Part shown: positions 1 to 13,771 of the stretch, piece after piece
How positions within the stretch are numbered: the first letter of the stretch is position 1
Layout of the letters: each line of letters begins with the position of its first letter
Assembly: GCA_001953115.1 (NCBI GenBank)
Contig: LSSL01000164.1
Span: 1 to 42,270 of the forward strand
Source: Smittium mucronatum
Lineage: Eukaryota > Kickxellomycota > Harpellomycetes > Harpellales > Legeriomycetaceae
DNA length: 42,270 nt
Direction: 5' to 3'
Program-made: the position numbers and the translations under genes
Notes under the pieces: model-generated
Seen by the model: the letters and a program-made list of their open reading frames with translations, nothing else
Databases searched by the model: none
Told to the model about the DNA's origin: nothing

Positions 1-340
1 CTGTGTGTAAATTATATTTTATGCGCATTATACTTTATTTAATTATATATGCTGTGTGTTATAATTATTACGATTTGTATAATATTGTGTTTGCTATATG
101 CTATATTTGGTTTGGATTTTCTTTGTGTAGTATAAAGTTTGAGCTAAGGATATGGTTTTTGCAGTATTATGTATGAGATTTTTATGTTGTACTGAATTTT
201 GCGCTTTGAGTTGTAAGCTGTTATTTATGCGTAATTTTCTCTGTACAGTGAGTATATCATAGTATGCTGATTGTATTGTTCTTATAGCTTTGTGTATTCT
301 GTATTATTTTATGTGTTATTCACTGTTTAATTAATTCATC
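1..340. other. T/G-rich block of unknown nature
   Basis: The top strand here is rich in T and G (many TGTGT, TATG and TTTG words), poor in C, and almost lacks the poly-A and poly-T runs that fill the following kilobases. The style ends near position 340. No long reading frame is visible and no family is recognised. It may be the end of an older repeat or an organelle-derived insert, but nothing seen decides this. Confidence 0.35.
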
Positions 341-918
341 TTGACTTTTATTTAAAAAGATGGGCTTGCACTTCTCTTAATATATATGTTATTATTCTAT
401 GACTAAGTATATATATACTATTTTGAATAAACCCATATGCTTTAATCTTTTGTCAAGTTATCTGATATATAAATCCTAAATATTTCATGATTAATTAAAA
501 ATAAATATGTTTCATTTATGAAATAAAACCAAGTTTAGCTCGTTAAATATCAATTTAATGAAATTAAAAAAAATTGATCATAAATTTGCTTTTTTATATC
601 AAAGAAATTATTTTAATTAATCATAATAAGACTTGTAATTTTTATTTTATTTTTAGGAATCCCTTCATTTTTTTTGTTTATTATAAATCCAGTAGAAATT
701 TCACTAGCTTTTTTTGTGTTTAATTGGAAAATGGGTATTTAAACTATTTATATATTTTTTCTTATTTACTGCCTTTAGGTTTTAGCTAAATAATCCTTAA
801 TTTTGGTTTCATATATTGACATATATCCAATACCTGTAAAACTTTACTTATACAATAATTTTCTCAGAGAAATCTTATCATATTTTTACATTCACAATAA
901 ATTTTTAATAGGGAAGAT
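341..918. other. AT-rich stretch, no gene seen
   Basis: Low-complexity A/T sequence with frequent stops in all frames. I see no coding pattern, RNA gene or element end. Confidence 0.6.
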
Positions 919-978
919 GGTCGATTTTATTTCAAATTAGCCGATATATTTCAAATTGGTCGATTTTATTTCATTTTA
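919..978 (+). repeat. Three tandem units of about 20 bp
   Basis: Three head-to-tail units run GGTCGATTTTATTTCAAATT (919-938), a diverged GCCGATATATTTCAAATT (940-957), and GGTCGATTTTATTTCATTTT (958-977). On the opposite strand the array aligns with 41484-41533 at the other end of the window, with a shared CAATTTGA, a central CGG and an AATAAAATC word. It is therefore probably a fragment of a dispersed repeat. Confidence 0.5.
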
Positions 979-3900
979 GTATTTAAAATATTTCTGTCTG
1001 TAAATTTTTTTTTATGAATCTCAATAAGACCTCGATTTTTTCAGCATAGATTTAAATTACTTCGCTAAAAAAATTAGAAAATAAAATTGAAAAAAGTATA
1101 TTAGAATTGAAATTTTGATATTATATGGATCAAATTTAAATAAAAATAGCTTAAAGCTTAAAAAATTTATTGAGGTCACTAGTTAATTAAAATTAAAAAA
1201 TCTTATAAATATGAGTGTTAATACAAAATAGAACCAGTTTATAAATAGTGTCATAAAATTAATTTTTTTAATTTTTTTGAAAATTACAAAATATTTGAAT
1301 TTAACAAATATATGCATAAAAAATATTAAAATGTTTAGAAAACACAAATGAAATTGCTTTATAAGGTATTATTTTAAATTTCAGTTTTTATAAGAGTAGA
1401 TATAAAGATCTATAGAAATAAAATGTATTTAAATAAGTAAAAATAAGGAAATTATCGTAATGGATTACTATTAATGATGTTGTCCATGCATTAAATTTTT
1501 TTTTATCTATTTTCGAATAAAATTCATATTAATCTTTCACTTTTTTATAATTTAATAATAATAATAATAATTTATTTTTATTGGTTGCTGGAGATAAATT
1601 ATAACCCCATTAGAATGTTTAAATGGTACAAAATTATTTATTTACCTTCATTAGTTCTAAATAACTCTTGTAAATCTTAATGACAAATTTCATTCCGAAA
1701 TGGAAAAGGGGTTTTCAAAATATGTAATGTTTTGCTTAAAAATTTTTTTTTGTTGCTTTCTTCGGATAATTTCAAATTTCTAAAAACAAGTGCTTAAACA
1801 GGAAATTGTGTTAAAGGCCAGAATTTTTTTCCTGTGCAAAACATTGGATAAAATTTATTTGAATCTTTAACTAAAAATAATAATAGATAAGTATTAGAGA
1901 TTATTTTTAAGAGCAGAAGACTATCTATTAAAATTTTTCGTTTTATTTAACATGAAAAAATTGTGCTAATAAGGCATAAAGTTATTGAAAAATAAAAATA
2001 TTAATTCAATAAAAATCCTTATTTATAAAAATTATTAGAACTACTAGGTTTATTCGCTTTTATTATTTTGGTCCTGTTATTAATTGCTATTAACATATGA
2101 TTCAAACTAAAAAAAGGTTGATACTATAAAGATTTTCAAATATTTAGATCCAATATTTTTATTTTGTTTTAATAACAGGGGATTTTTTTTAAATGTAACT
2201 CAAAATTAACCAATAAAAATTACATTAGTAACATCAATTTTATCAAATTAAATAAATTGTAAAATTTTAATACAATATATCTGATATTTAGGAGTTTTCC
2301 CATAAAAACTCTCGATTCAACTAAATTTTAATTTTTTTATTAATAAATTAATTGAAGTAATTTTCCAATAGCCCTAATAAGTTTATTCATTAAATAATGG
2401 AATATTAAATTAACTAATTCAAGTACATTTTAAAAAAAATTAATTCGTTTATATATATAATAAGGTTTATTTGAAGGTTAAATCTCAACTCTTAACAGAG
2501 CACATATTTATTAATCAAAAAAGACATTATAAAATAGGGGTTTTTATTTTTTATAAAAATGATTTTACGAAACACATGTGTAAAAGAAAAAAATTGGTGA
2601 TTAGCAATTTGACCCTTTTATTTTTTTAAATTGTCTGGCCAAATATTTAATAATACGTTATTACGATAATTTCTCTAATATAAATTTTGCTTGAGTCTAG
2701 AGCTAAATAAATTTAATTCCGTCAAAACGTGTTATGTATTTTTCCATTATATATTAATATATAACCACAATTGTTTTTTTTTCAGCACTATTTAAAAATC
2801 GCCTTTTATAACATCAAACAGAAAAATGGTGTATTTAAAAACTTATTTATAGCAATTTAGCTTTAGCTTTTAGTTATTTTTAATAAATAGTATATATAGT
2901 TACAACATTAATTTGCAATATAAGTATTTTTTAATAGTTTTAATAAAGTTTTTTGTTAATGCAAAGGTTATTAATTTTTCCCTTAGAACCTTATCATTAT
3001 AAAAAAATTTAATTACGAGATTAAATGGGATAAAAAAAATTAACAAATAATGGAAATTAAACTCAGCATATTAGGAGTTAATAGAACGAATATCAAGGAT
3101 AAATTTAATGTATTTAGACTTAAAAATGTGTATATTTATATCATCTTTTTGAAAATAATACAAATAAAATCTTCTAGGAATTATCATCATAATAATTTTT
3201 AATATCAAAGAGCAAGCAATATAAAAATAAACGTTTGGATACTTTTTTTTTGGTTTAGCCCCAGATTTTTAGAAAAAAATTAAAATCGAAAATAGAAATT
3301 TGGATCAAGTAAAATTTTTTAAGCATCTTTTTAGAAGATAATCCGAACAAAACTAGAACATACTTCGAGCAAAGTATAATCATTAATTCAAAAATTGTCA
3401 GTTGAAAATTGTAAAAAATGGTTAAAATTATATATTTAAACCACTATAAGTCCTATATAAATATAAAAATGATTCAAATAAATAAAAATATCTCAGAAAT
3501 TAGTTATATTTAGAAGAATAAGTGAAAAAAAAAATTTTTATTGGAAATATCTGAAAAAAAAAATCTCAAAAAAAATATTCCAAATTTTTTTTTGATTCCG
3601 TCAGGTTTATCCTAAAATAATATTAAATTTCTCTTTTGAAGTTATCAATTCCGTTAAAAGTAAAAACCCCATTTTATAAGTTTACATTATATTTACCATC
3701 AATAAATAAAACTTTATTCAAAATAATAAATTTATTTAATGTCTGTAGTAATAAAATATTTGCTGGTGAAACTTCATAATGCATTATAATAGCACCATTA
3801 TCAAAAAAGAAAATATTGAAGATTAATTTTATCTTAATATTAATTTTCCCATAATTTTTATAGATCTTCTAACAAATTTTTTTATACTATTTTTTAAAAA

Positions 3901-6900
3901 TAGTTTATAAATATCTACAATTGGCATTTTTATTTTATAAATTTTGAAAAAAAAAATTTCAAAGATAACCAGTCGATTTAAAAAATGTACTTATATTCGG
4001 GAAAGGGGTAATATATATTGCTGAAAAAAAATAGTGATGATAAAGTTATGACTCATTAAAAAAAATCACCAGTAAAAAAAATGAATAAAAATTTCATTAT
4101 TAATTTTTCCAGGCTTTATTTTTTCAATCAAAATATATTATAAAAATTATTTTATCCGAATCGCCAATCAGGTAAATTAAAATATGCGATAAAAATATTT
4201 TGATTTCCCAGAGATTTATAAAACCAAATGAAAATAGATTTAATCTTCTATCGCCAAGTTTTATTTTTAATAAGACTGTTAAAGAACTAAAAAAAAAAAT
4301 CAAACGAAAAAGCAGTTATCCTGGATAAAAAAATCATTAATAACAACTAAAAAGTGTGTACCTATGAGAAAAAAGTACATTTTAAAACCGAAGAACCGTA
4401 CATCAATCAATCAGTAGTATTATAAAGTGTATATCTAATCAGAGTTACTTTTCAATAGGATTTAAGCATTTTTAAATATTCAATTTTTAACTCTGTATTA
4501 TTTATAGCAGTATAAAAAAAATATTCCCCTAAATATATGAGGTATTAACAGATTTATTCTTCCCAAATAAATTATTTTGATCCCTATAATCATAAAATAA
4601 AAATAATAGTGAACATTTTCCCACATTCTATATACGAAAATAAAATCTTAAGTTTAGCATGTTGTATAATGATTTTTCTCATGAATTTACCACCCCAAAA
4701 CTATATAAATAGTCGAATATTTCCTAAACTATAATAGTTAAAATTTATTTTAAATTCTAGTATACTGCAATCTAAAAGCTTAATTTTAACTCAGAAAGCA
4801 ACATATTTATATTTGTTAAGTTTAGTTAAAATCAAAATCAATTATTTTTTATCATGATTTTTTATTTTTTGATAATTTCGAGAAAAAAATTTCTAAAAAA
4901 ATCCAATGAATAATATTATTATATATTATCTATAGATTAAAGGGCTTTCATAAAATTTTAGAAGAGATAATATTGAAAAAGAAACTTTAATTTTTTTTCT
5001 TAGAAATTTTTTTGATAAATTTAAGAATTTGGTAATGCATAAAACTAAAATCTCTCAATTTTCATTAAAACTCATCCTTAGAGTTTTAATCTTAGTTTAT
5101 ATTTTTCTTAATATTTTTTCAATATTACACTTAAAAGATTAATAGTAATATGAATAGGATAATTATTTAAATAGATTTAATTAAATCATTGCGAAAATTT
5201 GAAACTCAAATGATAATCTTATTCATTTTCATAATTGAGGTTTACTGTTAAAATAAGTAATATTTAGACATTATTTACTGTTAAAATGGTTAAAGTGGTT
5301 AAAGTGCCGTATAATACATATATAAAATGGATTTAAAATTATAAAATGATCTAAATTTGAATAAAATGCGTTTTATGGTTTTTGTTAGACATAACTTACA
5401 TTTATTTTAGTCATTTTATTTATCTTTGCTAAAAAAAATTTGTTCTTATATGGAAAAGTTAATTTAAGGACTGTAATTCACATCTCTACTTTTGTTCATA
5501 TATGTTTTAAATTTTTAATATTCTTTTTATAGAATTTAATCGGTATATAAATTGCTTTTTAATACCAGCTAGTACAAATATAAATCGTGATTTTAAAAAA
5601 AGAGAAAAAAATAAGTTTCTACATATTCTATGAAAATTTTAATCTTTTAAAAAGTTCAAGATTGAGATACTTATTTTTTGATATATAAGCTTGATTCATG
5701 ATTCATTGTTTTTTCATTTAAATTTTGTAATTAAAAAATTTAATTTCATAAAAAGATTATTATAAAAAAATTTTATTTGATTTTAAGGAAATTTAAATGG
5801 GGGAAATATGGTGGGTATATAAAATAAGGCTTTTATATTTTTTTAATAACAGAATGATAAAATTAAATTATTAGTGAAATTATTTGCATAGATTTCATAA
5901 AAATATATTTAAATATGAAATTAAATATCTATTAAATATTATAAATTTCACAAAATTTTTTAGAAAAAGTCCCCCCATCTAGAATAATTAATAATAATAA
6001 TAAAAAAATAAAAGTATTTTTTTAATATAAATTTCATTTGGCTGATATTTATGGATTAATAAAAGATTAATGTTCAAATATTGATGCAAATTTTTTTTGC
6101 CAGATTGAAATATCAATCTAATAAATAAATTTTTCGTTTAATATCCTATAAAATAAATTTATTATATTTATCTAGTTAAAAATTGGTGATTGACGAAATA
6201 TCAATAAATTTTTTATAAGAGATAACGGCAATTTTAATTTATGATTTATCAGTTTTTGCATTAAAAATTTTAATATTATGAAAAAGTAAATAATTAAACA
6301 AATCAACTTTCCATTGCCCAAACAAAATATAGAAAGCCACAATTAAATGATATCTAGGGTATAAAAAAGATTTTTGTTTTTATTTTTTTGGTAAAATGAT
6401 GGATATTCTGAGATATTTTGAGATTTGCTTATAATTTTTAATCTTATGTCCAGATTTTTGTATATTAACTCTAAATTTGGATAGTTCCATCTTACTTTTG
6501 TTTGATATTTTTTATTTTGTTGGTAGTATTCTGATTTACAATTTTTAATTTTTAAATTTTTATAACTTTTTTGTTTTTTTTTTTTGTGCTTTGTTTTGTT
6601 CTGAGTTTTGTTTATTTCATATTTTTTTATTTCAAAGTTGTGACTAGTTTATGATTATTAAATAAGTGTATAGTTAAAAAAAAGCAAAAAAAAACTTTAC
6701 AGAACAAAAATAAGTTCAATATAATTTGTGGCTAAGTTATAAAGTTCTGTTCTTGAGATATCTAAAACCATGTAAACTATTTTTCTTTTTTTTTTAATCA
6801 AATTGGGATGTAAATTTCTTTATGTTATTTCAACGTCAATTTTTCTCTCATTTCCATTTCACTTAAATTTACACTTCATATATGCCTTTCTATTATTTAT

Positions 6901-9900
6901 TTTCATTTAATACTCACAAGGCTATCTTCCACATTAAAATCCCCAAAAAAAAGATTTACTCATTTTTTTTTAGTAATCTGGAAATCTTTCGGGTTTTTAT
7001 TTCCTTCATATTTATATTTCTAATATTTTTCTTAATTTTCCTAAAGGTTACTAACTTGAGGATCTATTCTCACTCAAACAGATAGAATAATCAATTTTTA
7101 AATAAATACACTCACCAAATATTTACATAGATTTAATATATAGCACTGAAATTAGAAATAGATAATTAAATTTTTTATCTAATTATAGTTGAAGCTTACC
7201 ATTAATATGTTTAAAATGAATATAATAAGTTTTTAACTCAATTCTGGTTAAAAAAATAGAAAAATATTTATAGGTGATGTACTTAAAAAACAAATCATTG
7301 GATTATTTTTACGCTCATGTTATTGCTAAAAACTGAAAGCGATTCAATTTATTTTTTGTTCAAATAATTGTAGATTTGGAATCTAATTTAAAAGATTAAT
7401 TTTTGAATTTAAAAAATAACAAAAATAAAAATAAAAATATATTAAGTTGGAATAATGTGAAAATTTTCCATTATTTTTATAATATATTATCGGTATGAAA
7501 TGTTATTTGACGATGATTTGGAGATTTAATATATCTTAAAATATGCTATACTCTATTTTTTTCGATAAAAAGATTCAATTTTTTTATAAAATATGGCAAA
7601 ATAATTCTTTTTTGGTGTAATTAGCAGTGATATTAAAAAGATATATATAAAAATTACTAATTTTTTTCATAAAAAATTATCTAAATTAAAAAGGATAGTT
7701 AATATAAAAATAAATACTTAGAATTGTAAAAATATTTTATATTTATAAATCTTTAATGCATTTTTACAATAGAAAGTTTGTGGATTTTATACTGACGATC
7801 TCACATGTTTATAGTTATTTTTTTTTAAAAGTGACGGTATATTATTAGCTAAAATCAAATATATAGTACTATTTATAATTAAAAAATATGTTGTATATCA
7901 ATTAAAGTTAATAAACCATGTAAATAAATAAAATAGAAATATTATTTTAGAGATTTATAAATAAAAACAATTTATAACATGTTTTTTCGAAATTTTTTAA
8001 AAAAATTAATTCTTTTTACTTATAAATCTATGTAATTAGTATCAAAAATGTAGATTTTAAAATTTAAACTAAAACTGAAACTAGATAATATTTTAGGAAT
8101 TTTTTTAGAAGAAAAATGTATAAAAATAAAGAATCATAATTTCTTACAACATAAAAACAGAAAAGAATCATGGTATATAATTTTTTTTGGACCAGGTATA
8201 AGTTATACATATATAAAAGAAATAATTTTGGGTATTAATCCTCATCCTCAGAAAAAAACAAATTGAATTTGCTTTAATAGTTTTTTAAGTTTCATAATTT
8301 TGTGGAAAATGAGAAAAATTTGTATATTTTTATTAATAAAATTAATTTTTTTGAGAATAAATTTTATAAATTAATTATATAAAAAAAACCACCTTTATCT
8401 CTTTAAACATCAATAAAAAATTTGTTTATCACTTTTTTTAATAGTTGTATAAATAAAAGTGATTTAATAAATTCAAAATGATTATATTATTTTAAAAATT
8501 TATCAAAAGTTTTGTAATGTATTAAATTTTCTATTTATTTTAATAATAAAATAGAAATTAGTTAGAAATTCAAAGAAAAATGTTTTTATATAGCTGCATT
8601 TTATAACTCTTAGAGTATAAAATTCAAATATTAAACCTGAAAATGAGGTAAAAATATGATTTCCATAAAAGATATAAAACATTATAAAAGAAAATACGGG
8701 AAATTTACTGAGACTTTAGTATCTTTGATTCTAGAATAAATAATAATTATCTCATTAATTAATTTTTTTTTTGACGAATTGCTCATATTTTTTAATCTGT
8801 ATTTGTATAGTATAAAATAGCATTTATTCTATAAATTTACTTTAAAAAATATGCTGTACTCATTTAAATAAATTTAATGAAAATAAAAATTTATATTATA
8901 TTTTTAAAAAAAAATTCTGCTGAATGTTTTAAAACTAAATTAATAGTATTAAATTATTCAGCTTTAAAGAAACCTAAAAGAAAAAACTATGAATATTTTT
9001 GTCAAGTATTTTGAATTTTTTTATAAAAATTAAATAGTAGAAAAGTTTGTAGACATCTGGGTGGATAATAGATGAAAAATGATATACAAATTTTTTTATT
9101 GAAAGTTCTTACTGAAATTAAATTTTATTTATAATATAAAGGTAAAGTTAAATTAATTTGTATTGGATAGCTGATAATTAGATGGTTTTAAATACTAATA
9201 GAATAATATCATTTATTCAGTAATAAAAATTAAATTAAATTTTGAGTGCGATAAAAACTGAGATTTCCTTAGATTAAAAAGCTACATTACACAAAAACGT
9301 ATTTATCAAAAATATAACATAAAAATAAATATTTTTGATTATTTAATAGTTTTTTCATTTTCAAAAAATAAAAATGTTAATATTTATCTGGATTAAGTTA
9401 ATAAAACTATAGCTATTAAAAATAAAATATTTACTTCAAAAATGCATCTTAAAAAATGAATTTTTAAAATAATTGTAATTATTTAGATTTTTTACGTTTA
9501 ATACCTAATTTAAAAAAAATTAAAATTTATACATAAAAAATCTTTAATTGTTTTAAAGAAAAGTAGTTTTCAGTTTTAGAGTATATACAAAAAAATAAGT
9601 TTTTACTAAATTTTTTTTCGAATTTTTTCAGTAATAAGAATAAACTTATTTCAAAATTATTTATTCACAAATATGAATTAAGAATTTTATTTTATTTTAA
9701 ATTTTAGTTGCTGAAAAAAGTTCACAATATTAACTAACAAAATAAAAAAATATTACGTAAAATGAATAATGAGAACTATAATATATTATTGAAACCATAT
9801 AAATAATTTGATAATCGGTATTATAGAGAACATTACTATTATTTAACTAATTTAAATTCCATTTTCAAAGTTTTTAGATAGCCATATAATAACTTTTTTA

Positions 9901-10625
9901 TATGTAATTATCAAATAATATATATTTTTTCTAAATATTAAAAATTAACAAACCTATCATAGTTTATTTTATATTATTTTGAAATTTTTACTAAATATTG
10001 ATAAATAATTATTTTTTAGCTATTTTAAAATATATATTATATTTATTTTTAATTAAAATTAAAAATTTTTTGCTTGCTTTTTTTAAAAAACTTATTAAGG
10101 ATATCTAATTATAAATTTTAATTAAAGCAGAGAAAACAAACTAAAAATAATAGTGATTAAAAAAAGATATTAAAAATTTGGAATTTTTTTTAATAATTAA
10201 AAAATTAATCTACACAATACTGACTACAAAATAGGAAAGGAAGCTTAAGAATTTAATATTAATGATTTTTTTGTCACTTCACAAGTTTCTATGCTTAATA
10301 GACATATTTTTTTTACAATTTTTTTTATAAAAACTGTTTTTTTCAACTTTTTTACAAAATATAATTTTTTATTTTTATTTTTATTTATATCTTGTTTATG
10401 ACATTTCGGTTTAATTCTTCAAATTTTTTTAAAAAATTTAAAAAATATTAATTGATTTGAGGAATTCATTTGAATATAAAAGAAAAAAAAATCAAAATAT
10501 TCAAATTTAGTTATATGGTGTATTGAACCAATAAATTCAGTACACAAATTTAATATTTCATCCAATGAAGAAAGCCTCCCATAGGCATAATCGACTTTTA
10601 GAAAATAGAAAATTTTATAAATTAC
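979..10625. other. Long AT-rich desert, no gene recognised
   Basis: About 9.6 kb dominated by A/T homopolymers and short A/T words. Reading frames are short and rich in Phe, Ile, Lys, Asn and Tyr, as expected from base composition alone; this includes a 67-residue frame at 6882-7085 that is mostly Phe and Ile. An (AAT)6 microsatellite lies at 1554-1571. I found no splice-flanked exon, RNA gene or element ends that I could defend. Confidence 0.6.
1554..1571. repeat. (AAT)6 microsatellite
   Basis: Six uninterrupted AAT units in AT-rich DNA. Confidence 0.8.
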
Positions 10626-10657
10626 AAAGCTTAGCCATTCCAAAATGGCTAAGCTTT
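10626..10657. other. Perfect 14-bp hairpin with CCAA loop
   Basis: AAAGCTTAGCCATT (10626-10639) is followed by a CCAA loop and then its exact reverse complement (10644-10657). The stem contains five G/C pairs, which makes it unlikely as a chance palindrome in this AT-rich setting. It lies inside a minus-strand open frame (10419-10661) that has only a TTG start. It could be a small-RNA or terminator-like hairpin, a palindromic element end or a folded insertion scar. Function unknown. Confidence 0.7.
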
Positions 10658-13144
10658 TCAACCTGACTCCTTCCCTATCTTTTATATTTTTAACTGGTAT
10701 CTCCGTTTACCTTTTATTATTAAAATTATCCAATTAAACTGGATCCTTACATATGTGCATTCAAAATTTTTAAAAAACTAAAAAAAAACAGCTTTGGAAA
10801 ACCCCATCTTCGCTCATTATTATTTCAAATTAATGCAATAATGATTGTGTTAGACTTTAATTTTGTCATTAATGTGTTTTTTTTAAAATATAACTTATCT
10901 TTAAGTGGTGATAATCTAATTTAAACGAAATCAGGAAATTTGAATCAAATATATATACAAAAAATTGAATTTATTGAATAATATAAAAGAATTAGTAGAT
11001 TAAATAAATATTTGAAATTTTATCAAAAAGAAATAATAAGTTGGGAAATAAGGAGTAAATTTAAAAATTGTGTTGGGTATTGGATAAAAATATGATTTGA
11101 AAGATTAGAATTTCAGAAAATCGTAAAAAAATATTTTTCATTTGAAAATAAACTAATTTAAAGCTTGTAAATGGATTTTTTTTAGATAAAATCATTAATT
11201 ATAAATTTTACTTGATATTATAAATTATTTATAAAGCCAATTTTAAAACTAGTGAAATTATTTTAGGAATTCATTCCTTTGATACAATCTAATATCAATT
11301 ATAATTACTTTTTTAGGCATTTAGCTGATTTTAATAATCATGAAAATAAAATTATATCCGAAAAAAATCTATGATAGAATACCAAATAAAATTAACTATA
11401 GATAATTAATGAGAATATCAATTGGTTGTCTATATTTCAAAAGGGAATCTAGAAAAAAAATCTAGAAAAAATTTACAGGACCCCCTAATTTATTATTGAG
11501 AAAATAAAAATAGTTATTAAATCTAAAATTGAACCAATTTTAAGAAAAAATAAAATGAGTTAGAATTATTAATTTAATGTAATAATTCCAAAAAAAACGA
11601 AAACCCCGCAGGATATTCATTGAGAAAATCATTGGGTTCAAAAAATATTCATTTTATCAATATTAAGCTCAATTAATCGAAAAAATGAAAAAAATAATTT
11701 CTCGCCTTAAATAATCTATAAATTATTGGAATGTATTTTAAAAAGGTGTATATTAAGTTTTAAAATAAAACTTCATTACAGCAAACATATGTGCTTTAGA
11801 AAAACTCGAAATCTAACTGATATTGTATTTTTTTTCTCTTTCATTTGCTCAGAAAAAAAACGAAAAAATGAACACACCAGAGCACAGATACAATATCCAG
11901 AAATAAGTTATCATGTACTTTAATCAGAAAAAATATACAAATCCGGGAATTTTATCCAAGAAAAGAAAAAATAATAATTATAATTGAGAATTATGTCTGA
12001 AAAATTTCCCAATCAAAGATAAATAAACACCTAAAAAATAAATTCATATATAGTATCGTTTAATATAATGAAATAGATAAATTTTTATTAACCGAATTTT
12101 GGTAAAGGATTAAAGTAAGTGAAGTGGTTTAATATAAAAGATTACTCCAAAATTTTTGTTAAAATAAACATTATTTTGACTAATAAAAAAAAAGATAATT
12201 ATTTTGGAACAATTTGTACTCCCTTTCTAAAAAGTAAAATAAATAGAGAATAGTACTTTAAACAACCATAGAAAATTATCTCTAAAAATAAAACTAACAA
12301 AAAAAAACTTTTAATGATAAATATTTTTACATAAGTGAAGTTGGGAATTTACAAAAATATATTTGATTTGATTTAGCCAAAGATATTATCAGAATAAAAA
12401 TATACAATATCATGTTCATGTATTTTGTGAAATTTAATTATTCTTAAATGTTTAAATCGAAGAAAATATATTGAGGATCGAGTTTTGGAACGAATTTAAA
12501 TTTATAACGAATTTCAGTCTAAATTGGAATAAGATCTTGAAACTTTATTAATTTTAATTAAAAATTAAAGAAAAAAAAACTTAAAACTATTTATTCAACT
12601 TTTTCTAGTCAAAGTTCTATAAAATTAACTAATATAATCATAATAATCATAATAATCATTTAGTCACGACTTTTTACGTAAAAACATTAAAACTCTTATA
12701 GATTAAAGAAAATAAATAACCGAATAGCCGTATAATAAAATTTTTGCTATTTTTTCCACAAATATAGTACATTTTGGTCCATAAAAGTTAAACAAAGGTG
12801 CCAAATTTCTGATAATAAATCTTTTGTTGAAAATCTCCTGATTAAAAGCTTATTTATTTTTATCTTTATAACTCCAGTTTAAATATATATTCGAAAAAAA
12901 GAAAAATAAACATTTTCGTTTAAGCCAATATGTTAAAGTATAATATGTTAATAATTTCAAAAACTCGAAAAAGGCATACTTTTTGGATTTTAGTTTCATT
13001 TCTGTGGATATCTTACTTGAATGAAAGATTGGTGAAATTAACAAACCAAAAAAGTATTCAGCTATCTTGTGTTTACCTAAACGGATGAAAAAAATTGCTA
13101 TATTTAGGTTTAATATGAAAAAAAAAGTTGTTACTCTCAAATAA
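10658..13144. other. AT-rich stretch, no gene recognised
   Basis: Short open frames occur (11726-11923 plus, 12850-13140 minus), but they start at TTG and have compositional amino-acid content. A 9-bp tandem repeat sits at 12634-12660. Nothing else is supportable. Confidence 0.55.
12634..12660. repeat. Three tandem 9-bp units
   Basis: ATAATCATA is repeated three times; the last unit ends in T instead of A. Confidence 0.75.
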
Positions 13145-13467
13145 AAATTATATGTTTTTTGTATATTCTGCTGTCATAAAGTTTGTTCTTCATCCCAATT
13201 TCTGAGATTACAAACGAAGTTCCATTTCTACACAAAAATAGATGCTTTCAGAATTTTTATTAAAGATGTGTATATTAATAACGAAACTTGTATCAAATAC
13301 TTTCCGGAGCTCATGACAATTAAATTCAAAGCGATTGATGTGTTTAGAGGTTTATATGATTTTGATTATAGCCGCATAGCTGATATCCTGAAATAAAGAT
13401 GTATTTTTCTAGGAAAAAGTTTTTATTTGATATGATTGAGTGGTGTCAAAAGCACCGAGAATTATAA
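13145..13467 (+). pseudogene. Frameshifted coding relic, family unknown
   Basis: An 83-codon open frame (13145-13393) has protein-like rather than compositional content, with stretches such as INNETCIKYFPEL and DVFRGLYDFDYSRIADILK, but no ATG near its start. It ends at a TAA. A second frame, open from 13384 with an ATG at 13399, continues as YPEIKMYFSRKKF and then FDMIEWCQKHREL to a TAA at 13465-13467. The two frames overlap by about ten bases, as expected if one indel split a single older frame. I recognise no domain. It could be a remnant of a transposon or of a host gene. It lies about 300 bp from the transposase-like relic on the other strand, so a shared mobile-element origin is possible but not shown. 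Confidence 0.35.
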
Positions 13468-13771
13468 ATAATACGGGATTAGAATTTTTGTTAATTTCAT
13501 GTCTTTTTGTCGTATTTAGACAAAAACTTACTTTAATTCTCTCTCTCTCTCGCTCTCATGAAAAATAAAATAAAAATAAAGGCGAAGTTTGTATTTTTAT
13601 ATCAAAAAATCAAAAATTCATAATATGATAATATTTTTGTTATATATGAGTATTAGTCCAGAAAAAGATTGATATATTGATGTATAAGAGGGATTCTTGG
13701 AAATTCAATATTTCTTTAAAAAATATCCATTCATCATGATGCGGTAAAATTTTGCAATACATCTATCACTT
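13468..13771. other. AT-rich spacer with a CT microsatellite
   Basis: The only clear feature is a CT-rich run at 13538-13557. Possible further decayed coding sequence of the neighbouring transposase-like relic extends into the right-hand part on the minus strand (for example around DRCIAKFYRIMMNGYF, interrupted by stops). Confidence 0.4.
13538..13557. repeat. (CT)n microsatellite
   Basis: Seven TC units followed by GCTCTC. Confidence 0.8.

Noticed and set aside
6882..7085. 67-codon ATG frame
   Set aside because: Almost entirely Phe, Ile and Leu from T-rich sequence; no domain, codon signal or splice context.
10419..10661. 80-codon minus-strand frame
   Set aside because: It starts at TTG and covers the hairpin at 10626-10657. 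The middle part is mildly protein-like, but not enough to call.
12850..13140. 96-codon minus-strand frame
   Set aside because: TTG start, with Phe/Ile/Lys composition explained by base content.
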